DNA of 64,000 bases from Akkermansiaceae bacterium (GTDB taxonomy: Bacteria > Verrucomicrobiota > Verrucomicrobiia > Verrucomicrobiales > DEV007): contig JACKQC010000012.1 in assembly GCA_024233085.1 (NCBI GenBank), positions 1 through 64,000 on the forward strand, given 5' to 3'. Positions 34,747 to 42,617 of this stretch are shown in pieces (position 1 is the stretch's first letter; every line of letters starts with the position of its first letter). The notes beneath the pieces are model-generated. The model was not told the origin of the DNA, searched no databases, and was given only the letters and a program-made list of their open reading frames with translations. The translations under genes and the position numbers were made by a program.

Positions 34747-35712
34747 ATGGCGAAGAACTCTCAAATTAACGCGATCTCCGTGGGAGATTTCTACGAGAGG
34801 CACGGCTACGAGCTGCGGATGCGGCTGGTGGGGAGCAAGTGCGGCTTCGACCGGCAGATCTCGGAGCCGACGATCAACCGGCCGGGTCTGGCGCTGTCGG
34901 GATTTTTCACCTATTTCGCGCTGCACCGGGTGCAGGTCTTCGGCAAGGCGGAGCGCTCCTACCTGAAGCACCTGAGCGAGGAAAACATGCGGCGGCGTTT
35001 CACGGAGCTGTGCCGCCGCCACATTCCCTGCATCGTGATCAGCCGGGGCGAATCGCTGCCGCCGTCCCTGCTGAAAATCGCCAACGACGCGGGCATCTCG
35101 GTGTTTCAGACGGCGCTGGTGACGATGAATTTCATCAACGCGGCGACGGTGCGGCTGGAGTGGGACTTTGCCCCGTCGCAGACCGAGCACGGCTGCATGG
35201 TGGACGTCAACGGAATCGGGATCCTGATCCGGGGCGAGAGCGGCGCGGGCAAGAGCGAGATCGTGCTGTCGCTGCTGCGGCGCGGGGCGAGCCTGGTGGC
35301 CGACGACATGGTGCGGTTGCGGAACATCGAGGGGCGCGAGATCGTGGGCACCGCGCCGGAGTTGGGCCGGACGCACATGGAGGTGCGGGGCCTGGGCATC
35401 ATCAACGTGGCGGCGCTCTTCGGGATCGGAACGTTTCGGACGGAAAAACGGCTCGATCTGGTGGTGACGCTCCTGCCGGCGGAAAAGCTGGAGGAAGCGG
35501 ACCGGTTCGGCCTGGACCCCAAAACCTATCCGATGCTGGGTTTGAAAATCCCGCATGTGGAGCTGCCGGTGGCGGCCGGGCGCGACATGGCGCAACTGAT
35601 CGAGGTCGCGGCGCTGGACCAGAAACTGAAGGCGCTGGGGCACAATTCGGCGGTCGAATTCAACAAGAAGCTGTTGAAAATGATGCGCGACCGCCGAAAG
35701 TCGGTCGTTTGA
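34747..35712 (+). CDS. hprK: HPr kinase/phosphorylase
   Basis: A 321-residue bifunctional enzyme that phosphorylates and dephosphorylates Ser46 of HPr. The N-terminal domain is about residues 10-130. Walker A GESGAGKS is at residues 163-170 after LIRG, followed by LVADDMVRLR, the HPrK signature MEVRGLGIINVAALFG, and a C-terminal RHDMA-like GRDMAQLIEVAALDQKLKALG region. ATG 34747 is used; the frame upstream overlaps hpf as a shadow. HPr, its substrate, is encoded 42 bp downstream. Confidence 0.95.
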   Translation: MAKNSQINAISVGDFYERHGYELRMRLVGSKCGFDRQISEPTINRPGLALSGFFTYFALHRVQVFGKAERSYLKHLSEENMRRRFTELCRRHIPCIVISRGESLPPSLLKIANDAGISVFQTALVTMNFINAATVRLEWDFAPSQTEHGCMVDVNGIGILIRGESGAGKSEIVLSLLRRGASLVADDMVRLRNIEGREIVGTAPELGRTHMEVRGLGIINVAALFGIGTFRTEKRLDLVVTLLPAEKLEEADRFGLDPKTYPMLGLKIPHVELPVAAGRDMAQLIEVAALDQKLKALGHNSAVEFNKKLLKMMRDRRKSVV

Positions 35713-35754
35713 TTAACCAACCCGAAATTTCCCCACTTCTTCCGCAAACGACGG

Positions 35755-36024
35755 ATGCCGGAGAGAACTTACACCATCGTGAATCGCGAAGGATTGCACG
35801 CGCGTCCGGCCGCGAAGTTTGTGAAGCTGACCAGTGGCTTCGAGAGCGAAATCTGGGTGAAAAAAGACGATGACGAGGTCAATGGAAAGAGCATCATGGG
35901 TCTCATGATGCTGGCGGCCGAGCAGGGCTCCTCCATCGCCGTCATCGCCGAGGGAAGCGACGCGGAAGAGGCCCTGGACCGAATCGGGGCTCTGATCGAG
36001 AACGGATTCGCCGACGTTTCTTGA
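35755..36024 (+). CDS. ptsH: Phosphocarrier protein HPr
   Basis: An 89-residue protein with both regulatory sites: His15 in GLHARPAAKF (phosphorylated by enzyme I) and Ser46 in NGKSIMGLMML (target of HPr kinase). It lies between hprK and ptsI. No sugar-specific EII genes are present in the window, which fits a mainly regulatory PTS. Confidence 0.96.
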   Translation: MPERTYTIVNREGLHARPAAKFVKLTSGFESEIWVKKDDDEVNGKSIMGLMMLAAEQGSSIAVIAEGSDAEEALDRIGALIENGFADVS

Positions 36025-36121
36025 AAACTTCCCTTCGCGGCTCCAGCCTTTCCTGAATTCGGGCTCGGAGGGAGGATGCTCCGTTCGGAGTGGCGCGCCT
36101 TTGGCATTCCCCTTTCTTTTC

Positions 36122-37909
36122 ATGCAATCCACCGAGAAAAAGACTGAAATCCGCCTGCGGGGCATCGGCGTGTCGCCGGGCATCTCGCACGCGCCGATTC
36201 GGTTCGCGGGCACGGACAGCTTCGAGGAGCCGGAGCGACGCGCCCTCGACGGCGCGCAGGTGGACTTCGAGCGGGAACGGCTCCAGCGGGCGGTGACGCG
36301 CACGCGGGAGCAGATTCGCGAGATGCAGCGCGAGATCGACGGCACGCTCGGCGCGGAGCACGCGGGGATTTTCGACGCTCACCTCCTGGTCCTGGAGGAC
36401 AGCGCGGTGCTCGAAGAAGTCATCCGCACCCTGGAAAAAGACCGCGTGAACGTCGAGTGGGCCTACTGGGGAGTCATCAACCGCTACCTGGAGTCGCTGC
36501 GGAAAATCCCCGATCCCTACCTCCGCGAACGAGCGATCGACATCGAGGACGTGGCCCGCCGGGTCCTGAAAAACCTGCGTCATCCGGACGGCGATGCCGC
36601 CCCGGCCGGATTCGCGGCGCCGGGCGCGTCGGGGCCGGCCATCCTGGCGGCGCACGACCTGACGCCCTCCGACACGGTGGGGCTCGATCGCGAGCGGGTG
36701 TTGGGTTTCGCCACCGAGGCGGGCAGTCCAACCTCGCACACCGCGATCATCGCCCGGTCGCTGAATATCCCGGCGGTGGTGGCGCTGCACGGCCTGCATG
36801 AGCGGATGCACCCGGGCGACATGGCGCTGCTGGACGGCTATCACGGGCTGGTCATCGTCAATCCCTCGCCGGAGACGCTGGAACATTATCAGCAACTCCT
36901 GTTGCGGGAGGGCGAACTGCTCCGCGAGCTGGAACTGCTGCGCGACCGCGAGACGGTGACCGCCGACGGGCGGCGCGTGGTGCTTTCGGCGAACATCGAG
37001 TTTGTCGAGGAACTGCCGCAGGTGCGTCAGCAGGGCGCGGAGGGCGTCGGCCTCTACCGCACCGAGTTTTTCTACCTGAACGAAGCCGAACTGCGCGCCG
37101 AGGACCGGCAGGCGGACAACTACACCGCGGTCGCGAAAGCCGTGCGTCCCCATGGTGTGATCATCCGCACTCTGGACATCGGCGGCGACAAACTGTGGCC
37201 GGAGTATTTCGAGGAACGGGAACCCAACCCCTTTCTCGGCTGGCGCGGCATCCGGGTCTCCATCGCCCGCCCGGAGATTTTCAAGACTCAACTCCGGGCC
37301 ATCCTGCGGGCCAGCGCGAACGGCAAGGTCGGCGTGATGTTTCCCTTTCTCTCGTGCATCGAGGAACTGCGGGCCGCCAAACGCCTGCTGGACGAGGTGA
37401 AATCCGAACTCGAATCGGACGGCCTGCCCTTCGATCCCAACCTCGAAGTCGGCGCCATGATCGAAATCCCGAGCGCGGCGCTGATGGCCCACACCTACGC
37501 GAAGGAGGTCGATTTTTTCAGCATCGGCACCAACGATCTCATCCAGTACACCACCGCCGTCGACCGGGTGAACGAACGGGTGGCGGACCTTTACCAGCCG
37601 GCTCACCCGGCCGTGATTCGGCTGATCCGCGATGTGGTGGTCACCGCCCACGATCACGGCATCTGGGCCGGTGTCTGCGGCGAAATGGGCGGCGACGTGA
37701 TGCTCAGCCCCCTGCTCATCGGTGCGGGGGTGGACGAACTCAGCGTCGGAGCGGCGCAAATCCTGCGCATCCGCCGGGCCATTTCGCGTCTGGACTCCGC
37801 GGAATGCCGGGACCTGCTCGATGCGGCGCTCCAGTGCGGCGAAACGGCGGAAATTCTCGGCCTGTGCCGCGAAATCGCCGAGGCGAAATATCCCGAGCTA
37901 ATCGATTGA
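36122..37909 (+). CDS. ptsI: Phosphoenolpyruvate-protein phosphotransferase (enzyme I)
   Basis: A 595-residue enzyme that moves phosphate from PEP to HPr. The N-terminal HPr-binding domain (GIGVSPGISHAP...) contains the active-site His206 in GSPTSHTAIIARSLNIPAVV. The PEP-binding barrel has GVGLYRTEFFYLN, RTLDIGGDKLWPEY, NPFLGWRGIRVSI, MFPFLSCIEELR, GAMIEIPSAALMA, FSIGTNDLIQYTTAVDR and VCGEMGGD. ATG 36122 is preferred over 36101 because the family starts close to the GI/VSPG strand. Confidence 0.95.
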   Translation: MQSTEKKTEIRLRGIGVSPGISHAPIRFAGTDSFEEPERRALDGAQVDFERERLQRAVTRTREQIREMQREIDGTLGAEHAGIFDAHLLVLEDSAVLEEVIRTLEKDRVNVEWAYWGVINRYLESLRKIPDPYLRERAIDIEDVARRVLKNLRHPDGDAAPAGFAAPGASGPAILAAHDLTPSDTVGLDRERVLGFATEAGSPTSHTAIIARSLNIPAVVALHGLHERMHPGDMALLDGYHGLVIVNPSPETLEHYQQLLLREGELLRELELLRDRETVTADGRRVVLSANIEFVEELPQVRQQGAEGVGLYRTEFFYLNEAELRAEDRQADNYTAVAKAVRPHGVIIRTLDIGGDKLWPEYFEEREPNPFLGWRGIRVSIARPEIFKTQLRAILRASANGKVGVMFPFLSCIEELRAAKRLLDEVKSELESDGLPFDPNLEVGAMIEIPSAALMAHTYAKEVDFFSIGTNDLIQYTTAVDRVNERVADLYQPAHPAVIRLIRDVVVTAHDHGIWAGVCGEMGGDVMLSPLLIGAGVDELSVGAAQILRIRRAISRLDSAECRDLLDAALQCGETAEILGLCREIAEAKYPELID

Positions 37910-38016
37910 TCCTGTATCGTTTAACGGCTCTTCGCCATCCGGCATTGACGCTCGGGCGAACCGGGAAGATAGTAGCGAATCTCCGTTCGGGGTTTTCGCC
38001 CCGCCGTTCCGGTAAC

Positions 38017-39213
38017 ATGCAGCCATCCATCGACCAAACGGGAAACCACCCCGGTTTCCGGCGCGTCCTTTTGTGGGTCGTGGCGGGGCTGATCGCCGGT
38101 GGAGCCGCCAGGGTCGAGGCCCTGGACTTTCCCTCGCTGCCCTCCCTCTTCAAGCGCAACACCGACAGCCTCGAGGAGATGGCCCAGGCCCCTTGCGGCC
38201 CCGGCGACATGACGATGCTGCCCTCGGGGGACTACATCATCAGTTGTCATCAATTTTACAACCCCGCCTACGCGGTGACACGGCTCAACCGGGACGGGAT
38301 CTGGGAACCCTTTCCCAACGCGGAGATGAACACCCGCGGAACGGGCAACCCACTCGCCCTCGACGCCGTGCTGGGGCTCAAGTGCGATCCGAAGGGCATC
38401 GTCTGGATGCTCGACAACGGCCGCCTTGGCGGCGCCCCGCCCAAGCTCGTCGCCTGGGACACCAACAAGGGTAAGACCGGGGAACTCCACCGCACCATCC
38501 CCCTGGTGGCCCCGGCGGTCCTGAAGACGTCCTTCCTCCGCGGCCTCGCCCTCGACCCGAACGAGCCCTTCATCTACATCTCCGATCCCGCCAGCGGACC
38601 CGATGCCGCGATCATCGTCGTCGATTTGCGCACCGGTCTCTCGCGCCGGGTGCTCCAGGGGCATTTCTCGGTCGTTCCGGAGGAAAATGTCGGGCTGCAG
38701 CTCGATGGGAAACTCGTCGAAGCGCGCGGCGCCGACGGCAACATGGCCCGGCCGCTGGCCGGCGTGGGCCCCGTCGAAATCGACCGAAAAGGCAACTGGC
38801 TCTACTTCGGGCCAATGTACGGAAACACCCTCTACCGCGTCGAGACCGAATACCTGCGCAATCCCAACCTGGGCTCCGGTGTCCTGAACTCGAAGGTCGG
38901 CGGGTTTTCCCAGAAACCCATCTGCGACAGCATGGCGCTGGATTCCAAGGGCAACTTTTACTTCGGCGACATTCAATCCGGCGCCATCGGCTACGTGACG
39001 CCCGACGACAAGTATGGCGGATACCATCATCTCGTGCTCGACGGCCGGCTCGTCTGGCCGGGCGGCCTCACCCTCGGGTCGGACGGCCAGATCCACCTCT
39101 TCAGCAACCAATTGCATCGCACCCCGATTTTCAACAGCGGCAAGAACGCCACCGTGCCCCCCTTCGAGATTTTCCGCACCAAGGCGCTGACCTCCCGCTT
39201 TTGGCCGAGGTAA
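38017..39213 (+). CDS. Exported yellow/major royal jelly-like beta-propeller protein
   Basis: A 398-residue protein from ATG 38017 with an N-terminal hydrophobic signal (VLLWVVAGLIAGGAARVEA). The body has propeller-like strands of the MRJP/yellow family: GDMTMLPSGDYIISCHQFYNP, VLGLKCDPKGIVWMLDNG, LRGLALDPNEPFIYISDPASGPDAAIIVVDL, VGPVEIDRKGNWLYFGPMYGNTLYRVET, DSMALDSKGNFYFGDIQSGAIGYV and WPGGLTLGSDGQIHLFSNQLHRTPIFNSG. Some bacterial members are lactonase- or dopachrome-related. Activity here is unknown. Confidence 0.82.
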   Translation: MQPSIDQTGNHPGFRRVLLWVVAGLIAGGAARVEALDFPSLPSLFKRNTDSLEEMAQAPCGPGDMTMLPSGDYIISCHQFYNPAYAVTRLNRDGIWEPFPNAEMNTRGTGNPLALDAVLGLKCDPKGIVWMLDNGRLGGAPPKLVAWDTNKGKTGELHRTIPLVAPAVLKTSFLRGLALDPNEPFIYISDPASGPDAAIIVVDLRTGLSRRVLQGHFSVVPEENVGLQLDGKLVEARGADGNMARPLAGVGPVEIDRKGNWLYFGPMYGNTLYRVETEYLRNPNLGSGVLNSKVGGFSQKPICDSMALDSKGNFYFGDIQSGAIGYVTPDDKYGGYHHLVLDGRLVWPGGLTLGSDGQIHLFSNQLHRTPIFNSGKNATVPPFEIFRTKALTSRFWPR

Positions 39214-39282
39214 AGCGGGAAACGCCCCGGGACCCGAATTTGGCCTTTGTCTCGCACGGCCGATGCCGTAAGCTGGGGCGGC

Positions 39283-41619
39283 ATGAAGAACCGCCCGATC
39301 CCCGCCTTCACCGCGGACCGAGTCGTCCGCCTCCTCGCGTTCGGCGCGCTCGCCGCCGGTCTTTTCCCCTCTCCCGTCCGGTCCCAACAGGCGCCCGCCG
39401 GGAAACCCGACGATCCGGGCGGCGGCGCGGCGAAGGCCATCATCGTCCTCGACGCCTCCGGCAGCATGTGGGGTCAGATCGACGGCCGGGCCAAGATCGA
39501 CATCGCCCGCGACGTCATCGCCGAATTGCTGAACACCCTCGATCCGAATCTCGAACTCGGACTCATGGCCTACGGCCACCGCCGCAAAGGCGACTGCACC
39601 GACATCGAGCTGCTGATTCCGCCCGGCAAGGTCGATCGCAAGGCCTTCCTCGACCGCGTCATGAACATCATGCCCGTCGGCAAGACGCCTCTCACGGCCG
39701 CCGTCGAACAGGCCGCCGACGTGCTCAAGATCGCCGAAAATCCGGCCAGCGTCATCCTCGTCAGCGACGGCATCGAGACCTGCGATCGCGACCCCTGCGA
39801 ACTAGCGCGCAAACTGGCCGCCACCGGCGTCGCGTTCAAGACCCACATCGTCGCCTTCGACCTCAGTTCGAAGGAAGCGGACACCATCCGATGCCTCGCC
39901 GACGAGACCGGCGGCCAGTTTCTCCCCGCCAGGGACGCCGGCTCGCTCCGCGACGCCCTCGAAATGGCCGTCCAGGCTTCCGCCGAACCGGCCGCGCCGC
40001 CCATGCCCGAGGAAAAACTCGATCCCGCCACCGTCAAGGCGCCCGCCTCGGTTCCGGCCGGTTCCGTCTTCAAAGTCGAGTGGGAAGGTCCCGGAAACCC
40101 GGGCGATTACCTCACCATTGTCGCCAAAGGCGCCGAGGATCGCGACTATGGAAACTATGGCTACACGCGCAAGGGTTCGCCCCTCGACCTGACCGCCACC
40201 ATCACCCCCGGACCGCACGAGGTGCGCTACGTCGCGGGCCGTTCGCGCACCGTCCTCGGCCGTGCCGACATCGAAGTCACGCCCATCGAAGCCACGCTCA
40301 AAGCGCCCGCCGAAGTCGTCGCCGGGTCGCATTTCCAGGTCGAATGGACCGGCCCGGCCAATCGGGGCGATTTTGTCACCATCGTCCCGCGCGGCGCCGA
40401 AGAGGGGGATTACGGGAGTTATGCCTACGCCGCCAACGGCAACCCCTCGAAAATTCGCGCCCTCAACGACGCCGGCGAGGCCGAGGTCCGCTACGTCACC
40501 GGCCAGAAAGCACGAACGCTCGCCCGCGCCCCTATCGTCATTTTGCCCGCCGAGGCGACTCTGACCGGCCCCGAGTCCGCCATCGCCGGATCGACGGTGC
40601 GGATCGCCTTCACCGGCCCCGCCAATCAGGGAGACTACATCACCATCGTCAAAGTCGGCACCGAGGAAGGACGCTACGGGCACTATCAGTATCCGAAAAA
40701 TTCCAGCGACGGCCATGTCGAGGTACGAGCGCCCGAGGAAATCGGTCCCCACGAAATTCGCTACGTCGCCGGCGCCGGTGGAAAAACCCTCGCGACGGCC
40801 CCGATCGAACTCGCCGCGATGGCCGCCACCCTCAGGGCGCCCGAGAGCGTCGTCGCCGGATCGGCGTTCAAGGTCGAGTGGACCGGGCCTGGAAACCAGA
40901 GCGACATCGTGACCATCGTGCCGAAAGGCGCCGAGCCGAAGAGTTACGGCGACAGTTTTTACTCCAAACGCACCGAATCCCCCGGCGAACTCCGCGCCCC
41001 CGAGACTCCCGGCGACTTCGAGGTCCGCTACAAGACCGCCGGAAACCAGGTGCTCGCCGCCGTGCCGGTGAAAATCACCTCCGCCACCGCCACCCTGAAA
41101 GCCGCCGCCAGCGCGATCGCCGGCGCCGAGATTCCAGTGGAATGGACCGGTCCGGGCAATCGCGGCGATTTCATCGCCATCGTTTCCAAGGACGCCGAGA
41201 ACCGCCGCATCGCCTTTTACACCTACACCCGGGACGAGTCCACCGTCAAAGCCGAGGTCCCGGAGACCGCCGGCGAAGCCGAGATCCGCTACGTCACGGG
41301 ACAGGACAAGAAAACACTCGCCGCCATCCCGATCGTCATCCAGGCGGCCACGGCCGAGCTTCTCGAGGCGCCGGACAAGATCGCCGCCAACGACAAGGTG
41401 TCGGTGAAATGGAACGGCCCCAACAATCGGCGCGACGTCATCTGCATCGTGCCTCCCGACGCGCCCGCCAGGCAGGTGAACAACTACATCTACCCCGTGA
41501 ACGGTCCCGACCAGCAGATCCGCGCGCCCAGGGACCCCGGCGAATACGAATACCGCTACGTCACCGGACGCGACCGCAACATTCTCGCGCGAAAAAAGGT
41601 GACGGTGGTGGCGGAGTAG
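39283..41619 (+). CDS. VWA-domain protein with six Ig-like repeats
   Basis: A 778-residue exported protein with a signal peptide ending near PSPVRSQ. The von Willebrand A domain (about residues 50-240) has a MIDAS motif DASGSMWGQ, then MPVGKTPLTAAVEQAADVL and VILVSDGIETCDRDPC. Six repeats of about 85 residues follow, each starting like ATLKAPxxVxAGSxFxVEWTGPGNxGDxxTIV and ending xVRYVxGxxxxTLAxAPI. The repeats are probably extended beta-sandwich adhesion units. Just after the stop lies a 119-bp-shifted, degraded copy of the 3' end (TGPNRTILARQKITVV followed by a stop), evidence of recent tandem duplication. Function may be cell-surface adhesion or envelope signalling. Confidence 0.88.
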   Translation: MKNRPIPAFTADRVVRLLAFGALAAGLFPSPVRSQQAPAGKPDDPGGGAAKAIIVLDASGSMWGQIDGRAKIDIARDVIAELLNTLDPNLELGLMAYGHRRKGDCTDIELLIPPGKVDRKAFLDRVMNIMPVGKTPLTAAVEQAADVLKIAENPASVILVSDGIETCDRDPCELARKLAATGVAFKTHIVAFDLSSKEADTIRCLADETGGQFLPARDAGSLRDALEMAVQASAEPAAPPMPEEKLDPATVKAPASVPAGSVFKVEWEGPGNPGDYLTIVAKGAEDRDYGNYGYTRKGSPLDLTATITPGPHEVRYVAGRSRTVLGRADIEVTPIEATLKAPAEVVAGSHFQVEWTGPANRGDFVTIVPRGAEEGDYGSYAYAANGNPSKIRALNDAGEAEVRYVTGQKARTLARAPIVILPAEATLTGPESAIAGSTVRIAFTGPANQGDYITIVKVGTEEGRYGHYQYPKNSSDGHVEVRAPEEIGPHEIRYVAGAGGKTLATAPIELAAMAATLRAPESVVAGSAFKVEWTGPGNQSDIVTIVPKGAEPKSYGDSFYSKRTESPGELRAPETPGDFEVRYKTAGNQVLAAVPVKITSATATLKAAASAIAGAEIPVEWTGPGNRGDFIAIVSKDAENRRIAFYTYTRDESTVKAEVPETAGEAEIRYVTGQDKKTLAAIPIVIQAATAELLEAPDKIAANDKVSVKWNGPNNRRDVICIVPPDAPARQVNNYIYPVNGPDQQIRAPRDPGEYEYRYVTGRDRNILARKKVTVVAE

Positions 41620-41628
41620 CGGCCAAGG

Positions 41629-41654
41629 GTAGGCCGGCGACTTCGCCGCGGCCC
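41629..41654 (+). repeat. REP hairpin 1
   Basis: The sequence opens with GTAGGCC and has a CGGCG...CGCCG stem around ACTT. A GTAG-like tetranucleotide next to a GC-rich hairpin is the form recognised by RAYT enzymes. It lies 10 bp after the VWA gene stop. Confidence 0.7.
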
Positions 41655-41744
41655 GGTCGACCGGTTCGATTGCGCTCCCCCACCGGCCCCAACCGCACCA
41701 TCCTCGCTCGACAGAAGATCACTGTGGTCGCGGAGTAGCCCCAT

Positions 41745-41773
41745 GCGCAGGCCAGCGACTTCGTCGCGGCCCG
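41745..41773 (+). repeat. REP hairpin 2
   Basis: This sequence has the stem GCGAC-TTC-GTCGC flanked by GGCC. It is the same family as REP 1 and sits directly beside the 3' end of the RAYT gene. Confidence 0.72.
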
Positions 41774-41779
41774 GTCGAC

Positions 41780-42481
41780 CTACTCCATCCCCGCTTGCTC
41801 CTCCCCAAAAAGCGACCACCCGGCGTCTTGCCAATCCTCGCAAATCCCCATCCGGCACCGATTCGGATCGAGTCCCGCCTTTCCGGGATTCCCGCCGATA
41901 TACCGAACGATACTCCGCAAATGTTCCGAATCCCGGACAATTCGATCGTAACCCTCCCGAAACCACACCGGCTGAAAGTCCGCGCCGTTCGCACGCAGGC
42001 GAATTGCCGTGTGACGCTTCCAGCTATTCCACTGGGCGCCGAGTTCGAATCCCTCCATTGGCTTCACGACCGCGTGAAAGTGATTGGGCATCACCACCCA
42101 AGCGAACAACCGCAGCCGCTCGCCAGCGAAATGTCTCAAGGCGTCCTCGACGACCGCCGCGTTTTCCGAATTCCTCAACAAACAGGAGCCCGCTCCCGCA
42201 TCGAGCCAGGCCTCCACCCTCAGCGTAAACCGCTTCTGGTAATCGACGATTTGATCGATCGAGTGAGGCGGAGGGTTCCTTTTCAACCAGTCGTCACGCT
42301 CCTCGCGCAACGTGTCAGTCGCCTGTTTCGGCAGGGAGTCCGCCAGCCGGCAGGTCAAAAAGTAGGTGGCGCCCAGTTGCCGCCAGTGAGGCAGGTTTCG
42401 CCGGAGACAGACGATGGGCTCGTCGGAAGCGAATCCGCGAAAATGCGGCGGCGGATCGAGCAGCGATCGGTCGGCTTTCAC
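41780..42481 (-). CDS. REP-associated tyrosine transposase (RAYT, IS200/Y1-like)
   Basis: A 233-residue Y1 transposase-like protein. It has the HUH-type metal motif MPNHFHAVV, the YFLTCRLADS start block, the basic segment WKRHTAIRLRA, and the catalytic Tyr in VRYIGGNPGKAGL. The start is GTG 42481. RAYTs are single-copy, domesticated-looking relatives of IS200 that mobilise or maintain REP sequences. Hairpins of one family lie on both sides (41629-41654, 41745-41773 and, inverted, 42578-42604). The gene looks intact. Confidence 0.88.
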   Translation of the reverse strand: MKADRSLLDPPPHFRGFASDEPIVCLRRNLPHWRQLGATYFLTCRLADSLPKQATDTLREERDDWLKRNPPPHSIDQIVDYQKRFTLRVEAWLDAGAGSCLLRNSENAAVVEDALRHFAGERLRLFAWVVMPNHFHAVVKPMEGFELGAQWNSWKRHTAIRLRANGADFQPVWFREGYDRIVRDSEHLRSIVRYIGGNPGKAGLDPNRCRMGICEDWQDAGWSLFGEEQAGME

Positions 42482-42577
42482 TGTCGAAATGTTCGAAGGG
42501 GATAGATGGCGAACCTTGCGCGGTCGAAAACCGGCGTCTTATTGCGGCCAACCGCCTGGCGGCTCTAATCAGGCGAA

Positions 42578-42604
42578 GCCGCGACGGAGTCGCTGGCCCA
42601 CGCG
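42578..42604 (-). repeat. REP hairpin 3 (inverted)
   Basis: gccgcgacggagtcgctggc is the reverse complement of the REP 2 family, with stem GCGAC-GGA-GTCGC. It lies 97 bp upstream of the RAYT start, in opposite orientation to REPs 1 and 2, so the gene is bracketed as in a BIME. Confidence 0.72.
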
Positions 42605-42617
42605 TTTTTCCGCGACC

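Larger units (their letters stand above)
41563..41780. repeat. Tandem duplication of the VWA gene 3' end plus REP
   Basis: The block at 41563-41662 (end of the last coding repeat, stop and following REP) is repeated at 41682-41780 with about 119 bp offset. The second copy keeps the stop codon and a REP sequence and abuts the 3' end of the RAYT gene. Confidence 0.75.
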
